Below, in pieces: positions 16,312 through 25,633 of a DNA stretch of 64,000 bases. How positions within the stretch are numbered: position 1 is the first letter of the stretch; each line of letters opens with the position of its first letter. Under the pieces are notes generated by a model that worked only from the letters and a program-made list of their open reading frames with translations, did not search any database and had not been told where the DNA came from. A program made the position numbers and the translations under genes. The DNA lies in assembly GCF_003626735.1 (NCBI RefSeq), contig NZ_RBHX01000001.1, positions 1,116,001 to 1,180,000 on the forward strand, read 5' to 3'. The stretch comes from Microbacterium sp. CGR2 (GTDB lineage Bacteria; Actinomycetota; Actinomycetes; Actinomycetales; Microbacteriaceae).

Positions 16312-17445
16312 GTGCCGGAGTTCCCCTACAGCCGCCTGCGACGCTGGCCCGACGTCGAAGCGGACAATCTGCAGGCGCACGACGCCACCGACGTGCTCCT
16401 CGTCGATCGCGCGACCACGCTCGATGTGCCGGGCGACGAGATCGCGGTGATCGGCGATGAGTACGGGGCGATCACCCTGGCACTGACGGATGCCGGCCGC
16501 CACGGCATCCGTGTGCATCAAGACCTCGTCACCGGGCGGCGAGCACTGCGGCGCAACGCCGACGAGCTCGGCCTCGCGGGGTTCCGTGCGCACGAACTCG
16601 ATACCGACCTGCTCGCGGGTGCGCGGCTCGTGCTGCTGCAGCTGCCGAAGTCGCTGGCCGAACTCGAGGAGATCGCCGATGCCGTCGCCCGATGGGCCGC
16701 GCCCGACGTCGTGTTCGTGGCCGGCGGGCGCGTCAAACACATGACGCTCGGGCAGAACGACGTTCTCGGGCAGAGCTTCGAACACGTCCAGGCGGAGCGC
16801 GCCGAAAGGAAGTCACGGCTGCTCGTCGCCTCTGGGCCGCGAACGGTTCCCGAGCAGAGGCCGTTCCCCGTGTCAGCGCAGCACGACGGGTTGACCCTGG
16901 TCGCGCACGGCGGCGCGTTCGCCGGGGCGCGCCTCGACATCGGCACGCGTGTGCTGCTCGAGTCGCTCGGCCTTGCCGGAGGCTCCGCTCGCGCAGCCCG
17001 CGGAACCGACGCGGGCCGCGTCGTCGACCTCGGCTGCGGAACAGGTGCGCTCGCCGCGGCCTACGCGCTCGCGCATCCCCAAGCGCGCGTGACCGCGACC
17101 GACCGCTCGGCGGCGGCCGCGGCATCCGCTCGCGCGACGATGGCGGCGAACGGTGTCGCCGACCATGTCCTCGTCACGCATGACGACGCGGGGTCGGAGC
17201 TCCCGGATGCCGCGGCCGACGTCGTGCTCCTCAACCCGCCGTTCCATCTCGGCAGCAGCGTTCACACCGGCGCGGCGACGCGCCTTTTCGAAGCGGCTGC
17301 GCGCCTGCTGCGCCCGGGCGGAGAGCTGTGGACCGTGTACAACTCGTCTCTCGGCTACCGATCGGAACTGAACCGTCTGGTGGGTTCGACCGAGCAGCTC
17401 CACCGCACCGCCAAGTTCACCGTGACGCGCAGCATCCGTCGCTGA
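16312..17445 (+). CDS. RsmC/RlmG-like 16S/23S rRNA guanine-N2 methyltransferase
   Basis: About 377 residues. The C-terminal catalytic domain has the SAM motif VVDLGCGTGALA (about 236-247) and the active-site tetrapeptide NPPF followed by H (about 318-322), typical of N2-guanine rRNA methyltransferases. The N-terminal half is the degenerate duplicated methyltransferase fold used for RNA binding in RsmC/RlmG. The exact target base cannot be decided. I take the GTG at 16312 as the start; an ATG frame opening at 16252 would add 20 low-complexity residues. It stands alone, divergent from the GntR operon. Confidence 0.85.
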   Translation: MPEFPYSRLRRWPDVEADNLQAHDATDVLLVDRATTLDVPGDEIAVIGDEYGAITLALTDAGRHGIRVHQDLVTGRRALRRNADELGLAGFRAHELDTDLLAGARLVLLQLPKSLAELEEIADAVARWAAPDVVFVAGGRVKHMTLGQNDVLGQSFEHVQAERAERKSRLLVASGPRTVPEQRPFPVSAQHDGLTLVAHGGAFAGARLDIGTRVLLESLGLAGGSARAARGTDAGRVVDLGCGTGALAAAYALAHPQARVTATDRSAAAAASARATMAANGVADHVLVTHDDAGSELPDAAADVVLLNPPFHLGSSVHTGAATRLFEAAARLLRPGGELWTVYNSSLGYRSELNRLVGSTEQLHRTAKFTVTRSIRR

Positions 17446-17797
17446 TCGAGGTCGGCGAACCTGGGGAAAATCCGAGAACCGCAAATTCTATGAATCGGCT
17501 CAATCCCCGGTCAGGCAGCGAAACGCGGATGGTCACCCGGGGCTGGATTTGTCCCTGATCGGCCATTTCGTTACGTTGGTCTGTGGGCCTGACGGCCCGA
17601 AGACCAGTCCGCGACCACGTCCTTCTTTCGATGAGCTGTGCTGCGAAGAGGCGTGGGCGTACGGTCGATGCTCTCTGCGGCGGATCCGAAATCCGCCGCC
17701 CGCGCCGCCACAGCAGTCATGTCGAACGGCCTCGTGAGGATCACCCGGGCGTAACCGAAGCAGGCTCAGTCACCCGAAGGCGAGCCGCGGGGGAAAC
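17446..17797 (+). other. Long upstream region of the osmoprotectant operon
   Basis: About 350 bases with no supported gene. It contains a perfect 9-base hairpin (GCGGCGGAT at 17677-17685 and ATCCGCCGC at 17691-17699, loop CCGAA) about 100 bases upstream of the proV-like start. That could be a terminator or a 5' leader structure. I looked for a c-di-AMP (ydaO) riboswitch, since that class controls osmolyte genes, and did not find its conserved GGGGAACCCA-like core. Confidence 0.45.
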
Positions 17798-19120
17798 GTG
17801 TCCGAAATCGCACTCGAAGCGCGCAATCTGTACAAAGTGTTCGGGAAGAATCCGAGCCAGGCCGTCCGTCGCCTGAAGGCCGGAGAGAGCCGTACCGCTG
17901 TCACCGATGCGGGAACCGCGGCCGTCATCGACGCCAGTTTCGCCGTCAATCGCGGCGAGATCTTCGTCATCATGGGCCTGTCCGGGTCCGGTAAATCCAC
18001 CATCATCCGCATGCTCAACGGTCTGCACGATGTCACCGACGGCACGGTCACCGTGAACGGCGACCCGATCACCGGCATCCCCAGTGCACGACTGCGCGAG
18101 ATCCGTCGCGACCGCATCTCCATGGTGTTCCAGCACTTCGCCCTGCTGCCGCACCGCACGGTCGCTGCGAACGTCGCCTACTCCCTCGAGCTCAAGGGCG
18201 TCGGCAAGGCCGAACGCCTTGCGAAGGCCGAGGAGATCCTCGCCGTGGTCGGCCTCGAAGGCCAGGGCGAGAAGATGCCGTCCGAACTCTCCGGAGGCAT
18301 GCAGCAGCGCGTCGGCATCGCGCGTGCGCTCGCCGCCGACAGCGACATCCTGCTGATGGACGAGGCGTTCAGCGCGCTCGACCCTCTCATCCGACGGGAG
18401 ATGCAGGAGCAGCTGCTGGAACTGCAGCAGAAGCTGCAGAAGACGATCGTCTTCATCACGCACGACCTCAACGAAGCCATGTTCCTCGGTGACCGCATCG
18501 CCGTGATGCGCGACGGTCGCATCGTGCAGATCGGCACGCCGGAGGAGATCCTCATGGACCCGGCGAACGACTACGTCGAGCAGTTCGTGCAGGACGTCGA
18601 CCGCGCCCGCGTGCTCACCGCCGCGAACGTGATGGAGCGGCCCCGCCCCGTGGTCGCCGAGACCGCAGGTCCGCGCACGGCCCTGCGCCAGATGCGCGAC
18701 GCCTACATGTCGGCCACCTACGTCGTCGGCCGTGATCGCCAGCTGCTCGGCGTCGTGACCGACCGGGACGCGGTCAAACTCGTGCGCCAGGGGGCCACCA
18801 CCCTTTCATCCGTGCTGAAGCCGGTGCTGCAGAGCGTCCGCGAAGACGATGTGCTGATGAACCTCTTCGTCCCCGCCGTCGAGTCGCCGCTGCCACTCGC
18901 TGTGACGGACGCCGATGGCCGCCTCGTCGGCGTCATCCCCCGCGTCACGCTTCTCGCGGCCCTGGGTCCCGGGCCCGGGGCGACGGAGGAGATCATCCTC
19001 CCGCTGATTCCGATGCCGCAGGCCGAGATCGATGCCGTGCTCGAGGACGGATGGACGGCCGATCCGGGTGCTGCGGGCGATGCCCCGGGCTTGGACGCCC
19101 ACAAGGAGGAGGTGCGCTGA
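17798..19120 (+). CDS. proV: Glycine betaine/proline ABC transporter ATPase
   Basis: 440 residues. Walker A is GLSGSGKST (about 56-64), the signature is [15 protein letters not shown] and Walker B is [13 protein letters not shown]. The long glutamine-rich Q-loop region and [11 protein letters not shown] are typical of ProV/OpuAA. Two CBS-type repeats occupy residues about 280-400 ([20 protein letters not shown]); in this family such domains sense ionic strength or c-di-AMP. The GTG start has GGGGGAAAC upstream. Its stop overlaps the permease start (TGATG). Confidence 0.92.
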   Translation: MSEIALEARNLYKVFGKNPSQAVRRLKAGESRTAVTDAGTAAVIDASFAVNRGEIFVIMGLSGSGKSTIIRMLNGLHDVTDGTVTVNGDPITGIPSARLREIRRDRISMVFQHFALLPHRTVAANVAYSLELKGVGKAERLAKAEEILAVVGLEGQGEKMPSELSGGMQQRVGIARALAADSDILLMDEAFSALDPLIRREMQEQLLELQQKLQKTIVFITHDLNEAMFLGDRIAVMRDGRIVQIGTPEEILMDPANDYVEQFVQDVDRARVLTAANVMERPRPVVAETAGPRTALRQMRDAYMSATYVVGRDRQLLGVVTDRDAVKLVRQGATTLSSVLKPVLQSVREDDVLMNLFVPAVESPLPLAVTDADGRLVGVIPRVTLLAALGPGPGATEEIILPLIPMPQAEIDAVLEDGWTADPGAAGDAPGLDAHKEEVR

Positions 19121-20088
19121 TGGACGGTTTCCGCATTCCGATCGGCACGTGGGCCGAAGCAGGAGTCGACTGGGTCAAGGACAACCTCGAAGGGCTCCTC
19201 GATTTCGTCTCGTTCGTCGTCAGCTTCCTCGTCGAGGGGCTCACCCAGATTCTGCTGAGCCCGAACTTCGCCGTCATCATCGTGATCGCCGCGCTCATCG
19301 CCTGGCTCGTGCGGTCGTGGCAGCTCGCGATCGGCACGGTCGTGTCGTTCGGCCTCATCGTCGCCATGGACCTCTGGGTGCCCGCGATGCAGACCCTCGC
19401 CCTGGTGCTGGTCGCCGGCGTCATCGCGGTGCTCATCGCGGTGCCGCTGGGCATCTGGTCGGCCCGCAACGCGACCGTTCGGGCGATCATCAAACCCGTC
19501 CTCGACTTCATGCAGACGATGCCGGCCTTCGTCTATCTGATCCCCGCGATCGTGTTCTTCGGCATCGGAGTGGTGCCCGGTCTCGTCGCGACCGTGATCT
19601 TCGCGCTGCCCCCGGGCGTGCGCCTCACCGAACTCGGCATCCGCGGAGTCGACTCCGAGACCGTCGAAGCAGGTCACGCGTTCGGCGCGAAGCCGGGGCA
19701 GATCCTGCGCGGTATCCAGCTTCCCCTCGCGACACCGACGATCATGGCGGGCATCAACCAGGTCATCCTCCTCGCGCTGTCGATGGCCGTAATTGCCGGT
19801 ATGGCCGGCGCCGACGGGCTCGGCAAGATGGTCGTCGAGGCCATCGCCACCATCAACATCGCCAAGGGCGTCGAGGCCGGACTGGGCGTCGTGCTCATCG
19901 CCGTGTTCCTCGACCGGGTCACCGCGGCCCTCGGCACGCCGAGTGAGAACCGCTCGTCGCTGCTGGGAATGGTGTCGCGTCGTCGCACGCAACGCCGTGT
20001 CGACGCGTCCGCCGCTGCTGCCGAGGCCGCCGAGGCGGCCGAGCGCGCCGAGGCCTCTCCGCACCGCGCCCCTGTCCTCACCTCCTGA
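19120..20088 (+). CDS. proW: Glycine betaine/proline ABC transporter permease
   Basis: 322 residues. Five to six membrane helices lie between residues 25 and 265. The cytoplasmic EAA-like loop GVDSETVEAGHAFGAKPGQI is that of the ProW/OpuAB family. The C-terminus is an Ala/Glu-rich tail. The ATG at 19120 overlaps the stop of the ATPase gene, so upstream starts in the same frame are shadows. It forms the membrane pore of the importer with the ATPase and the two binding proteins downstream. Confidence 0.92.
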   Translation: MDGFRIPIGTWAEAGVDWVKDNLEGLLDFVSFVVSFLVEGLTQILLSPNFAVIIVIAALIAWLVRSWQLAIGTVVSFGLIVAMDLWVPAMQTLALVLVAGVIAVLIAVPLGIWSARNATVRAIIKPVLDFMQTMPAFVYLIPAIVFFGIGVVPGLVATVIFALPPGVRLTELGIRGVDSETVEAGHAFGAKPGQILRGIQLPLATPTIMAGINQVILLALSMAVIAGMAGADGLGKMVVEAIATINIAKGVEAGLGVVLIAVFLDRVTAALGTPSENRSSLLGMVSRRRTQRRVDASAAAAEAAEAAERAEASPHRAPVLTS

Positions 20089-20187
20089 CGCCGGCGCGTC
20101 CCACACGTAACACCCGCAACACCGCAACACCGCATCACACGCACACACAGCGAACGACATTCATACGGAACCGAGAGAGAGACACTC

Positions 20188-21108
20188 ATGAAGAAGAAGC
20201 TCCTTTCCATCGCGGCGCTCGGCGTCGCAGCATCCCTCACCCTTGCCGGCTGCAGCGGCGACGGATCCGGCGGCACCGGTGGCTCGGGCGGCGACAACGC
20301 CTCCGGCTCCGGCGACAAGGGCACCATCACACTGGGCTTCCTGCCCTCGTGGACCGACGGCCTCAGCACGGCGTACCTGCTGGAGGACCAGCTCGAGAAG
20401 CTCGGCTACACCGTCGAGATGAAGACGCTCACCGAGGCCGGCGCGCTCTACACCGGTCTGGCACGGGGCGACGTCGACATGTACCCGTCGGCATGGCCCG
20501 AGCTGACCCACGCCGACTACATGGAGCAGTACGGCGACGACATCGAAGATCTCGGCAAGTACTACGAGAACGCCAAGCTCACGATCGCCGTCCCTGAGTA
20601 CTCCGAGCTGAACTCGATCGAAGACCTCAAGGGCAAGGCCGCCGACTACGACGGCAAGATCATCGGCATCGAGCCGGGCGCGGGCCTCACCTCGCAGACG
20701 CAGAAGATGCTGCCCGAATACGGTCTCGACGGCGAGTACGAGCTCGTCACCTCGTCGACCGCGGCGATGCTCACCGAGCTGAAGGCTGCGACCGACAAGC
20801 AGGAAGACATCGCCGTGACGCTGTGGCGTCCGTTCTGGGCGAACGACTCGTTCGGGATGAAGGACCTCGAAGACCCCAAGGGTGCGATGGGTGAGGCCGA
20901 AGGCCTGCACTTCCTCGGACACAAGGGCTTCGCCGACGAGTTCCCCGAAGCGGCTGAGCTGATCGAGCAGATCACGCTCGACGACGCGCAGTACGGTTCG
21001 CTGGAAGACCTCGTGGTCAACGAGTACGGCGAGGGCAAGGAAGCGGAAGCCGTCGACGCATGGCTCGACGAGCACGGCGACGAGTTCGACTGGACCGTCT
21101 CGGAGTAA
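20188..21108 (+). CDS. proX: Glycine betaine-type substrate-binding lipoprotein 1
   Basis: 306 residues. The signal peptide ends in a lipobox (LTLAGC, Cys at about 22), followed by a Gly/Ser-rich spacer. The mature part is an OpuAC/ProX-type fold; DGLSTAYLLEDQLEKLGYTV and MYPSAWPELTHADY carry the aromatic/Trp positions expected in the ligand pocket. The osmoprotectant class (betaine, proline or choline) is not resolvable. It lies 99 bases after proW and before a second, similar binding protein, so this transporter has two alternative receptors. Confidence 0.9.
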   Translation: MKKKLLSIAALGVAASLTLAGCSGDGSGGTGGSGGDNASGSGDKGTITLGFLPSWTDGLSTAYLLEDQLEKLGYTVEMKTLTEAGALYTGLARGDVDMYPSAWPELTHADYMEQYGDDIEDLGKYYENAKLTIAVPEYSELNSIEDLKGKAADYDGKIIGIEPGAGLTSQTQKMLPEYGLDGEYELVTSSTAAMLTELKAATDKQEDIAVTLWRPFWANDSFGMKDLEDPKGAMGEAEGLHFLGHKGFADEFPEAAELIEQITLDDAQYGSLEDLVVNEYGEGKEAEAVDAWLDEHGDEFDWTVSE

Positions 21109-21126
21109 TCGCTCTCCGCACCATCG

Positions 21127-21158
21127 AAGGGGCGTCGCACCTGCTGCGGCGCCCCTTT
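21127..21158 (+). terminator. Hairpin between the two binding-protein genes
   Basis: AAGGGGCG and CGCCCCTTT form an 8-9 base stem with a short inner stem (GCA/TGC) and end in TTT. It may end or attenuate transcription after the first proX-like gene, uncoupling the second. Confidence 0.75.
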
Positions 21159-21171
21159 CGCGGCCCGCGGG

Positions 21172-21232
21172 CCGTCACGCACCACGCCGTCACGCACCAC
21201 GCCGTCACGCACCACGCCGTCATGCACCAACG
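21172..21232 (+). repeat. 15-base direct repeat upstream of the second proX
   Basis: GTCACGCACCACGCC occurs three times in tandem, followed by a decayed fourth unit (GTCATGCACC). It ends about 20 bases before the start of the second binding-protein gene, in the place where its promoter or leader should be. Confidence 0.85.
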
Positions 21233-21251
21233 TCACACAGCAAGGACACCC

Positions 21252-22163
21252 ATGACCACTCGCACACGCACTCGCAGCCTCGCCATCGGCGCACTCGGCG
21301 TCGCGGGCATCCTCGCATTCGCCGGATGCTCGGCGGGCGACGGATCCTCCCAAGCCGGAGAGGAGAGCGGAGAGACCATCACGCTCGGCTACCTGCCGTC
21401 CTGGACGGACTCCCTCAGCAACAGCTTCCTTCTCAAGGACCAACTCGAGAAGCTCGGGTACACGGTCGAGTTGAAGACCCTCAGCGAAGCGGGGCCGCTG
21501 TACACGGCCCTCGCCGAGGGTGATATCGACATCTACCCCTCGGCGTGGATCGACGTGGCCCAGGTCGGATACTGGGAGAAGTACGAGGACGACCTCGAAG
21601 ACCTCGGAACGTACTACACCGGCGCCAGCGGCCTGCTCGCCGTGCCGTCGTACGTCGATGTGGACACGATCGCGGACCTCAAGGGGAAAGCCGACCTGTT
21701 CGACGGGAAGATCTACGGCATCGAGCCGGGGTCGGGTTCGGCGATCATCACCGAGGAGACCCTGATGCCCGCGTATGGGCTGGATGAGGACTACGACCTG
21801 GTCACGTCGTCGACGCCCGCGATGCTCGCCGCGCTGGGCGATGCGATCGACAAGAAGGAGCCGATCGTCGTCACCCTGTGGCGTCCGTACTGGGTCAACG
21901 GCGCGTACGACATCAAGGAGCTGAAGGACACCGAAGACGGATACGGCGAGGCGGAGGGTCTGCACTACATCGCCCACAAGGGGTTCTCGGAGGAGTTCCC
22001 CGATGCCGCCGAACTGATCGGCAAGATCAAGATCGACGACGCGCAGTATTCCGCTCTCGAGGACACCGTCGTCAACGAGTTCGGCGAGGGTGAGGAGCCT
22101 GAGGCCATCGACGCCTGGCTCGACGCGCACGGCGACGAGCTCGACTGGACCGTGCCGGAGTAG
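21252..22163 (+). CDS. Glycine betaine-type substrate-binding lipoprotein 2
   Basis: 303 residues, with lipobox LAFAGC (Cys at about 25) and the same fold and pocket motifs as the protein at 20188 (YLPSWTDSLSNSFLLKDQLE, DIYPSAWIDVAQVGYWE, VTLWRPYWV). By eye more than half of the positions match, so this is a tandem duplication that has since diverged, most clearly in the pocket-flanking loops. That suggests a second osmolyte specificity. The ATG at 21252 is chosen because it begins the signal peptide; upstream in-frame codons translate the 15-base repeat. Confidence 0.9.
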   Translation: MTTRTRTRSLAIGALGVAGILAFAGCSAGDGSSQAGEESGETITLGYLPSWTDSLSNSFLLKDQLEKLGYTVELKTLSEAGPLYTALAEGDIDIYPSAWIDVAQVGYWEKYEDDLEDLGTYYTGASGLLAVPSYVDVDTIADLKGKADLFDGKIYGIEPGSGSAIITEETLMPAYGLDEDYDLVTSSTPAMLAALGDAIDKKEPIVVTLWRPYWVNGAYDIKELKDTEDGYGEAEGLHYIAHKGFSEEFPDAAELIGKIKIDDAQYSALEDTVVNEFGEGEEPEAIDAWLDAHGDELDWTVPE

Positions 22164-22187
22164 TCGTCGGCACCGTCGGCATCCGTT

Positions 22188-22277
22188 CCGGTCGCGGTTT
22201 CTGCCGCTTCGGCACCGTCCCAGCGGCAGAAACTGCGACCGGAGTTACAGGTGGCGACGCGAACTGCGACCGGAACG
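22188..22277. repeat. Family 3 intergenic repeat forming a terminator
   Basis: CCGGTCGCGGTTTCTGCCGCT (22188-22208) pairs almost perfectly with the inverted copy at 22222-22242, giving a stem of about 21 bases. A third half-copy, GAACTGCGACCGGAAC, follows at 22262-22277. It lies after the second proX and serves as its terminator. The same sequence recurs at 23820-23965. Confidence 0.85.
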
Positions 22278-22325
22278 CCGGGCCGACGCAACCCCCTGCG
22301 GGCAGATGCGGGCGCGGCGTAGCCT

Positions 22326-23792
22326 GTGGCCGTGGACGGGTTCGCAGCGGTCGACTTCGGGTTCGCCCGCGAGGTCCTGCAGCGGGGCATCGCGGCGCTG
22401 TACTTCGTCGCCTTCCTCTCCTCGCTGAATCAGTTTCGCCCTCTCCTCGGAGAACGCGGGCTGCTCCCCGCCCCGACGCTCCTCGCGTGGGTCGGCGAGA
22501 ACAGGGCGAGACGGCGGATGCTGCATCCGACCCTGTTCCTGCACGTCCGCTACTCCGACCGCCGGTTGGCCGCACTCTGCTGGTCGGGCATGGCGGTCGC
22601 CGCTCTCGTCGTCGCCGGCATTCCGCAGATCGGCCCACCCTGGCTCGCGATGCTCTGTTTCCTCGCGTTGTGGCTCGGCTACATGTCGATCGCCAGCATC
22701 GGCCAGACTTTCTACTCGTTCGGCTGGGAGATGCTGCTGCTCGAGGCGGGCTTCCTCGCCGCCTTCCTCGGCTCGAACGATCAGCCCCCGCCGACCGTCG
22801 TCATCGTGCTGTTCTGGTGGCTGGTCTTCCGGCTGGAGTTCGGTGCCGGGATGATCAAGATCCGCGGAGGTCGGGAGTGGCGCGACCTGACCGCCCTGAC
22901 GTACCACCACGAGACGCAGCCGATGCCGGGCCCGCTGAGTCGCCAGGCGCACCTGCTGCCTCGCTGGTTCCATCGCGCCGAGGTGCTGGGAAACCACTTC
23001 GCCCAACTGGTCGTGCCGTTCTTCCTCTTCGCACCGCTGCTGTCCGTCTGGGTGCCGGGCCCGGTTCCGCAGATCGTCGGGACCACCGCCGGCGCCATCG
23101 TGATCGCGACCCAGGTGTGGCTCGTCGTCACGGGCAACTTCGCCTGGTTGAACTGGGCGACGATCGTGCTCGCGTTCTCGGCGGTCGGGTTGCCGCCGAC
23201 CATCGAGCGAGTCCCGCCGGATGACAACCTCCTCTCCGGCATCCCGCTGTACTGGGTCGTGCTCACGTCTCTCGTCGGTGCGCTGTATGTCGTCGTGAGC
23301 TGGCCGGCCCTGCAGAACCTGTTCGCGCGGCGCCAGCTCATGAACGCGAGTTTCAACCGTTGGCAGCTCGCGAACGCGTACGGCGCGTTCGGGACGGTGA
23401 CCAAGGAGCGGATCGAGTACGTGGTCGAGGGGTCGATCGACGAAGGGATGCTCTGGCGGGAGTATGAGTTCAAGGGCAAGCCCGGTGATGTGCGGCGGAT
23501 CCCGAGGCAGTTCGCGCCGTACCACCTGCGCCTCGATTGGCTGATGTGGTTCCTCCCGCTGGGCAGGTCGCTCGAGGACTGGTTCTCAGCGTTTCTCGTC
23601 AGGCTGCTCGAGGCGGACAAGCCGACGCTCGCGCTGCTGCGCCACGATCCGTTCGAGGGTGCGTCGCCGCAGTGGGTGCGCGTCGTGTCTTACCGCTACC
23701 GCTTCGCCACCCGGGCCGAACGACGCGCGGGCGCGGGGCACTGGGTGCGCAGTCGGCGACGCGTGGTGCTGGGCCCCGTCGGCCTGCGCTGA
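22326..23792 (+). CDS. Lipase maturation factor family membrane protein
   Basis: 488 residues with about ten membrane helices. SIGQTFYSFGWEMLLLEAGF and KIRGGREWRDLTALTYHHET are the signature blocks of the LMF family, whose vertebrate member LMF1 helps fold lipases in the ER. Bacterial members are of unknown function; some resemble the membrane part of DoxX or HTTM proteins. It starts with GTG; GTG codons at 22326 and 22332 are both possible. It is flanked on both sides by family 3 repeats and stands as a single gene. Confidence 0.85.
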   Translation: MAVDGFAAVDFGFAREVLQRGIAALYFVAFLSSLNQFRPLLGERGLLPAPTLLAWVGENRARRRMLHPTLFLHVRYSDRRLAALCWSGMAVAALVVAGIPQIGPPWLAMLCFLALWLGYMSIASIGQTFYSFGWEMLLLEAGFLAAFLGSNDQPPPTVVIVLFWWLVFRLEFGAGMIKIRGGREWRDLTALTYHHETQPMPGPLSRQAHLLPRWFHRAEVLGNHFAQLVVPFFLFAPLLSVWVPGPVPQIVGTTAGAIVIATQVWLVVTGNFAWLNWATIVLAFSAVGLPPTIERVPPDDNLLSGIPLYWVVLTSLVGALYVVVSWPALQNLFARRQLMNASFNRWQLANAYGAFGTVTKERIEYVVEGSIDEGMLWREYEFKGKPGDVRRIPRQFAPYHLRLDWLMWFLPLGRSLEDWFSAFLVRLLEADKPTLALLRHDPFEGASPQWVRVVSYRYRFATRAERRAGAGHWVRSRRRVVLGPVGLR

Positions 23793-23819
23793 CCGGTCGG
23801 GGCGCCGGGCTGCCCCGGT

Positions 23820-23965
23820 CACCCCCGCGTTCGCTCCGGTCGCAGCATCCCCCCGTCCCGTCGTTTCGGTCGCAGTTTCTGCAGTGGCATCGTCACCTCC
23901 TCTTGTTCCGGTCGCAGTTTCTGCCGTCCTCAACCGGGCCAGACGGCTGAAAGTGCGACCGGAGT
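23820..23965. repeat. Family 3 intergenic repeats after the LMF gene
   Basis: Two direct half-copies (TCCGGTCGCAGC near 23837 and TTTCGGTCGCAGTTTCTGCA near 23865) are followed by a long inverted pair: CCGGTCGCAGTTTCTGCCGTC at 23908-23928 and its near-complement ending at 23962. It forms a terminator-like hairpin between convergent genes. Confidence 0.85.
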
Positions 23966-24078
23966 CCGTCGTCAACCCGGCCAGATCCGAAGACCCGACG
24001 GACCGGCGTCCGAGCGCGGCGAAACGCCCCGGCCGGGTCGAGTGACCCGGACGGAGCGTCCCGTCTCGCTGGGAGAGA

Positions 24079-24846
24079 TCAGCTCACCTTCTTCCGGTAG
24101 GCGATGATCGCGAACACGTAGGCGACGACGAGGATGCCGACGCACCAGGTGAGAGCCACCCAGATCTCGGCGCCGACAGGCTGTTCGGCGAACAGCGCCT
24201 GGATCGTGTCGACGATCGAGGTGACGGGCTGGTGTTCTGCGAACCACTGCACCGGACCGGGCATCGTCTCGGTCGGGACGAACGCCGAGCTGATGAACGG
24301 GAGGAAGATCAGCGGGTACGAGAACGCGGTCGCGCCGTCGATCGACTTCGCGCTAAGTCCGGCGATGATCGCCAGCCAGGTGAGCGCGAGGGTGAACAGC
24401 AACAGGATGCCGATCACACCGAGCCAGGCGAGGGGGCTCGCCCCGGTGCGGAAGCCCATCAGGAATCCGACGGCGAAGATGATCGCCAAGGTGATGCCGT
24501 TTGCGACGAGCGACGTGAGCACATGCGCCCACAGCACGCTCGATCGGGCGATCGGCATGGAGTGGAACCGTTCGAAGATGCCGCTCTGCAGATCGTTGAA
24601 GAGTCGGAATGCCGTGTAGGCGATGCCCGACGCGACGGCGATCAGCAGGATGCCGGGGAGCAGGTAGTTCACGTAGTTGTCCACGCCGGTGCTCTGCTGC
24701 AGCGCACCGCCGAAGACGTAGACGAACAGCAGCATCAGGGCGATCGGCGTGACCGCAGTGGTGACGATGGTGTCCGCGCTGCGGAAGATGTGCCGCATCG
24801 AGCGGCCCGTGAGAGTCGCCGTGTCGGCGACGAAATGCGTGCTCAT
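24079..24846 (-). CDS. ABC-2 type (DrrB-like) exporter permease
   Basis: 255 residues with six membrane helices. NDLQSGIFERFHSMPIARSS is the conserved cytoplasmic loop of DrrB/DrrC permeases, and the segment PLIFLPFISSAFVPTETMP is the family's ABC-2 signature before the last helix. The start overlaps the ATPase stop by four bases. It is the last gene of the PadR-DUF1048-ATPase-permease operon; the exported compound is unknown (drug-like by family). Confidence 0.9.
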   Translation of the reverse strand: MSTHFVADTATLTGRSMRHIFRSADTIVTTAVTPIALMLLFVYVFGGALQQSTGVDNYVNYLLPGILLIAVASGIAYTAFRLFNDLQSGIFERFHSMPIARSSVLWAHVLTSLVANGITLAIIFAVGFLMGFRTGASPLAWLGVIGILLLFTLALTWLAIIAGLSAKSIDGATAFSYPLIFLPFISSAFVPTETMPGPVQWFAEHQPVTSIVDTIQALFAEQPVGAEIWVALTWCVGILVVAYVFAIIAYRKKVS

Positions 24847-25631
24847 GCTGCGTTCTCCTTTCCGGAGGTGTTGCTGCCCTTCGCCGGGCCGATGAGGGTG
24901 AGGAAGATCTCCTCGAGGGTGGGCTGCTTCTCGACGTACTCGACCTTCGCGGCCGGAAGCAGTCGCTTCAGCTCGGCGAGGGTGCCGTTCGCGATGATGC
25001 GACCCTCGTGCAGGATCGCGATGCGGTCGGCCAGCTGCTCCGCCTCATCGAGGTACTGCGTGGTCAGCAGCACGGTGGTGCCGCTGTTCGCGAGTTCCTT
25101 GACGACGTCCCACACCTCGATGCGCGCCTCCGGATCGAGACCGGTGGTCGGCTCGTCCAGGTAGATGACCTCGGGGTGTCCGACGAGGCTCATCGCGATG
25201 TCGAGCCGACGCCGCATCCCGCCGGAGTACGTGCCGGCCTTGCGGGCGCCGGCATCAGTCAGTCGGAATTTCGCCAGCAGGTCGTCGGCGATCTTCCCGG
25301 CGTCGGGCAGGTGGCGGAGCTTGGCGACCAGCACGAGGTTCTCACGCCCGGTGAGGACCTCGTCGACGGCGGCGAACTGCCCGGTGAGGCTGATGCGCTC
25401 GCGCACTCCGAGGGGGTCGGTCGCCACGTTGACGCCCTGGACGGTGGCTGTCCCGGCATCCGCTTTCAGCAGTGTGGAGAGGATTCGGACGACCGTGGTC
25501 TTGCCGGCGCCGTTCGACCCGAGGAGGGCGAAGATGCTTCCCTTCGCCACCTCGAAGTCGACGCCGCGCAGCACGTGCAGGTCCTTGTAGGACTTCTCGA
25601 TGCCCTGCACCGAGATCGCGGGGGCGGTCAT
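24843..25631 (-). CDS. DrrA-like ABC exporter ATP-binding protein
   Basis: About 262 residues. Walker A is GSNGAGKTT, the signature is YSGGMRRRLDIAMSL and Walker B is VIYLDEPTTGLDP. The C-terminal EKQPTLEEIFLTL is the DrrA-type tail. Two ATGs (25637 and 25631) are separated by six bases; GGAGG lies 7 bases before the second and only 1 before the first, so I prefer 25631. The first overlaps the DUF1048 stop (ATGA), so coupling is likely in either case. Confidence 0.92.
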   Translation of the reverse strand: MTAPAISVQGIEKSYKDLHVLRGVDFEVAKGSIFALLGSNGAGKTTVVRILSTLLKADAGTATVQGVNVATDPLGVRERISLTGQFAAVDEVLTGRENLVLVAKLRHLPDAGKIADDLLAKFRLTDAGARKAGTYSGGMRRRLDIAMSLVGHPEVIYLDEPTTGLDPEARIEVWDVVKELANSGTTVLLTTQYLDEAEQLADRIAILHEGRIIANGTLAELKRLLPAAKVEYVEKQPTLEEIFLTLIGPAKGSNTSGKENAA

Positions 25632-25633
25632 GG

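Noticed and set aside
17446..17797. c-di-AMP (ydaO) riboswitch ahead of the osmoprotectant operon
   Set aside because: Only a simple hairpin is visible; the conserved core of the class was not found.
18718..20160. 480-codon open frame on the minus strand opposite proV and proW
   Set aside because: No start context, no motif, Asp/His/Arg-rich; shadow.
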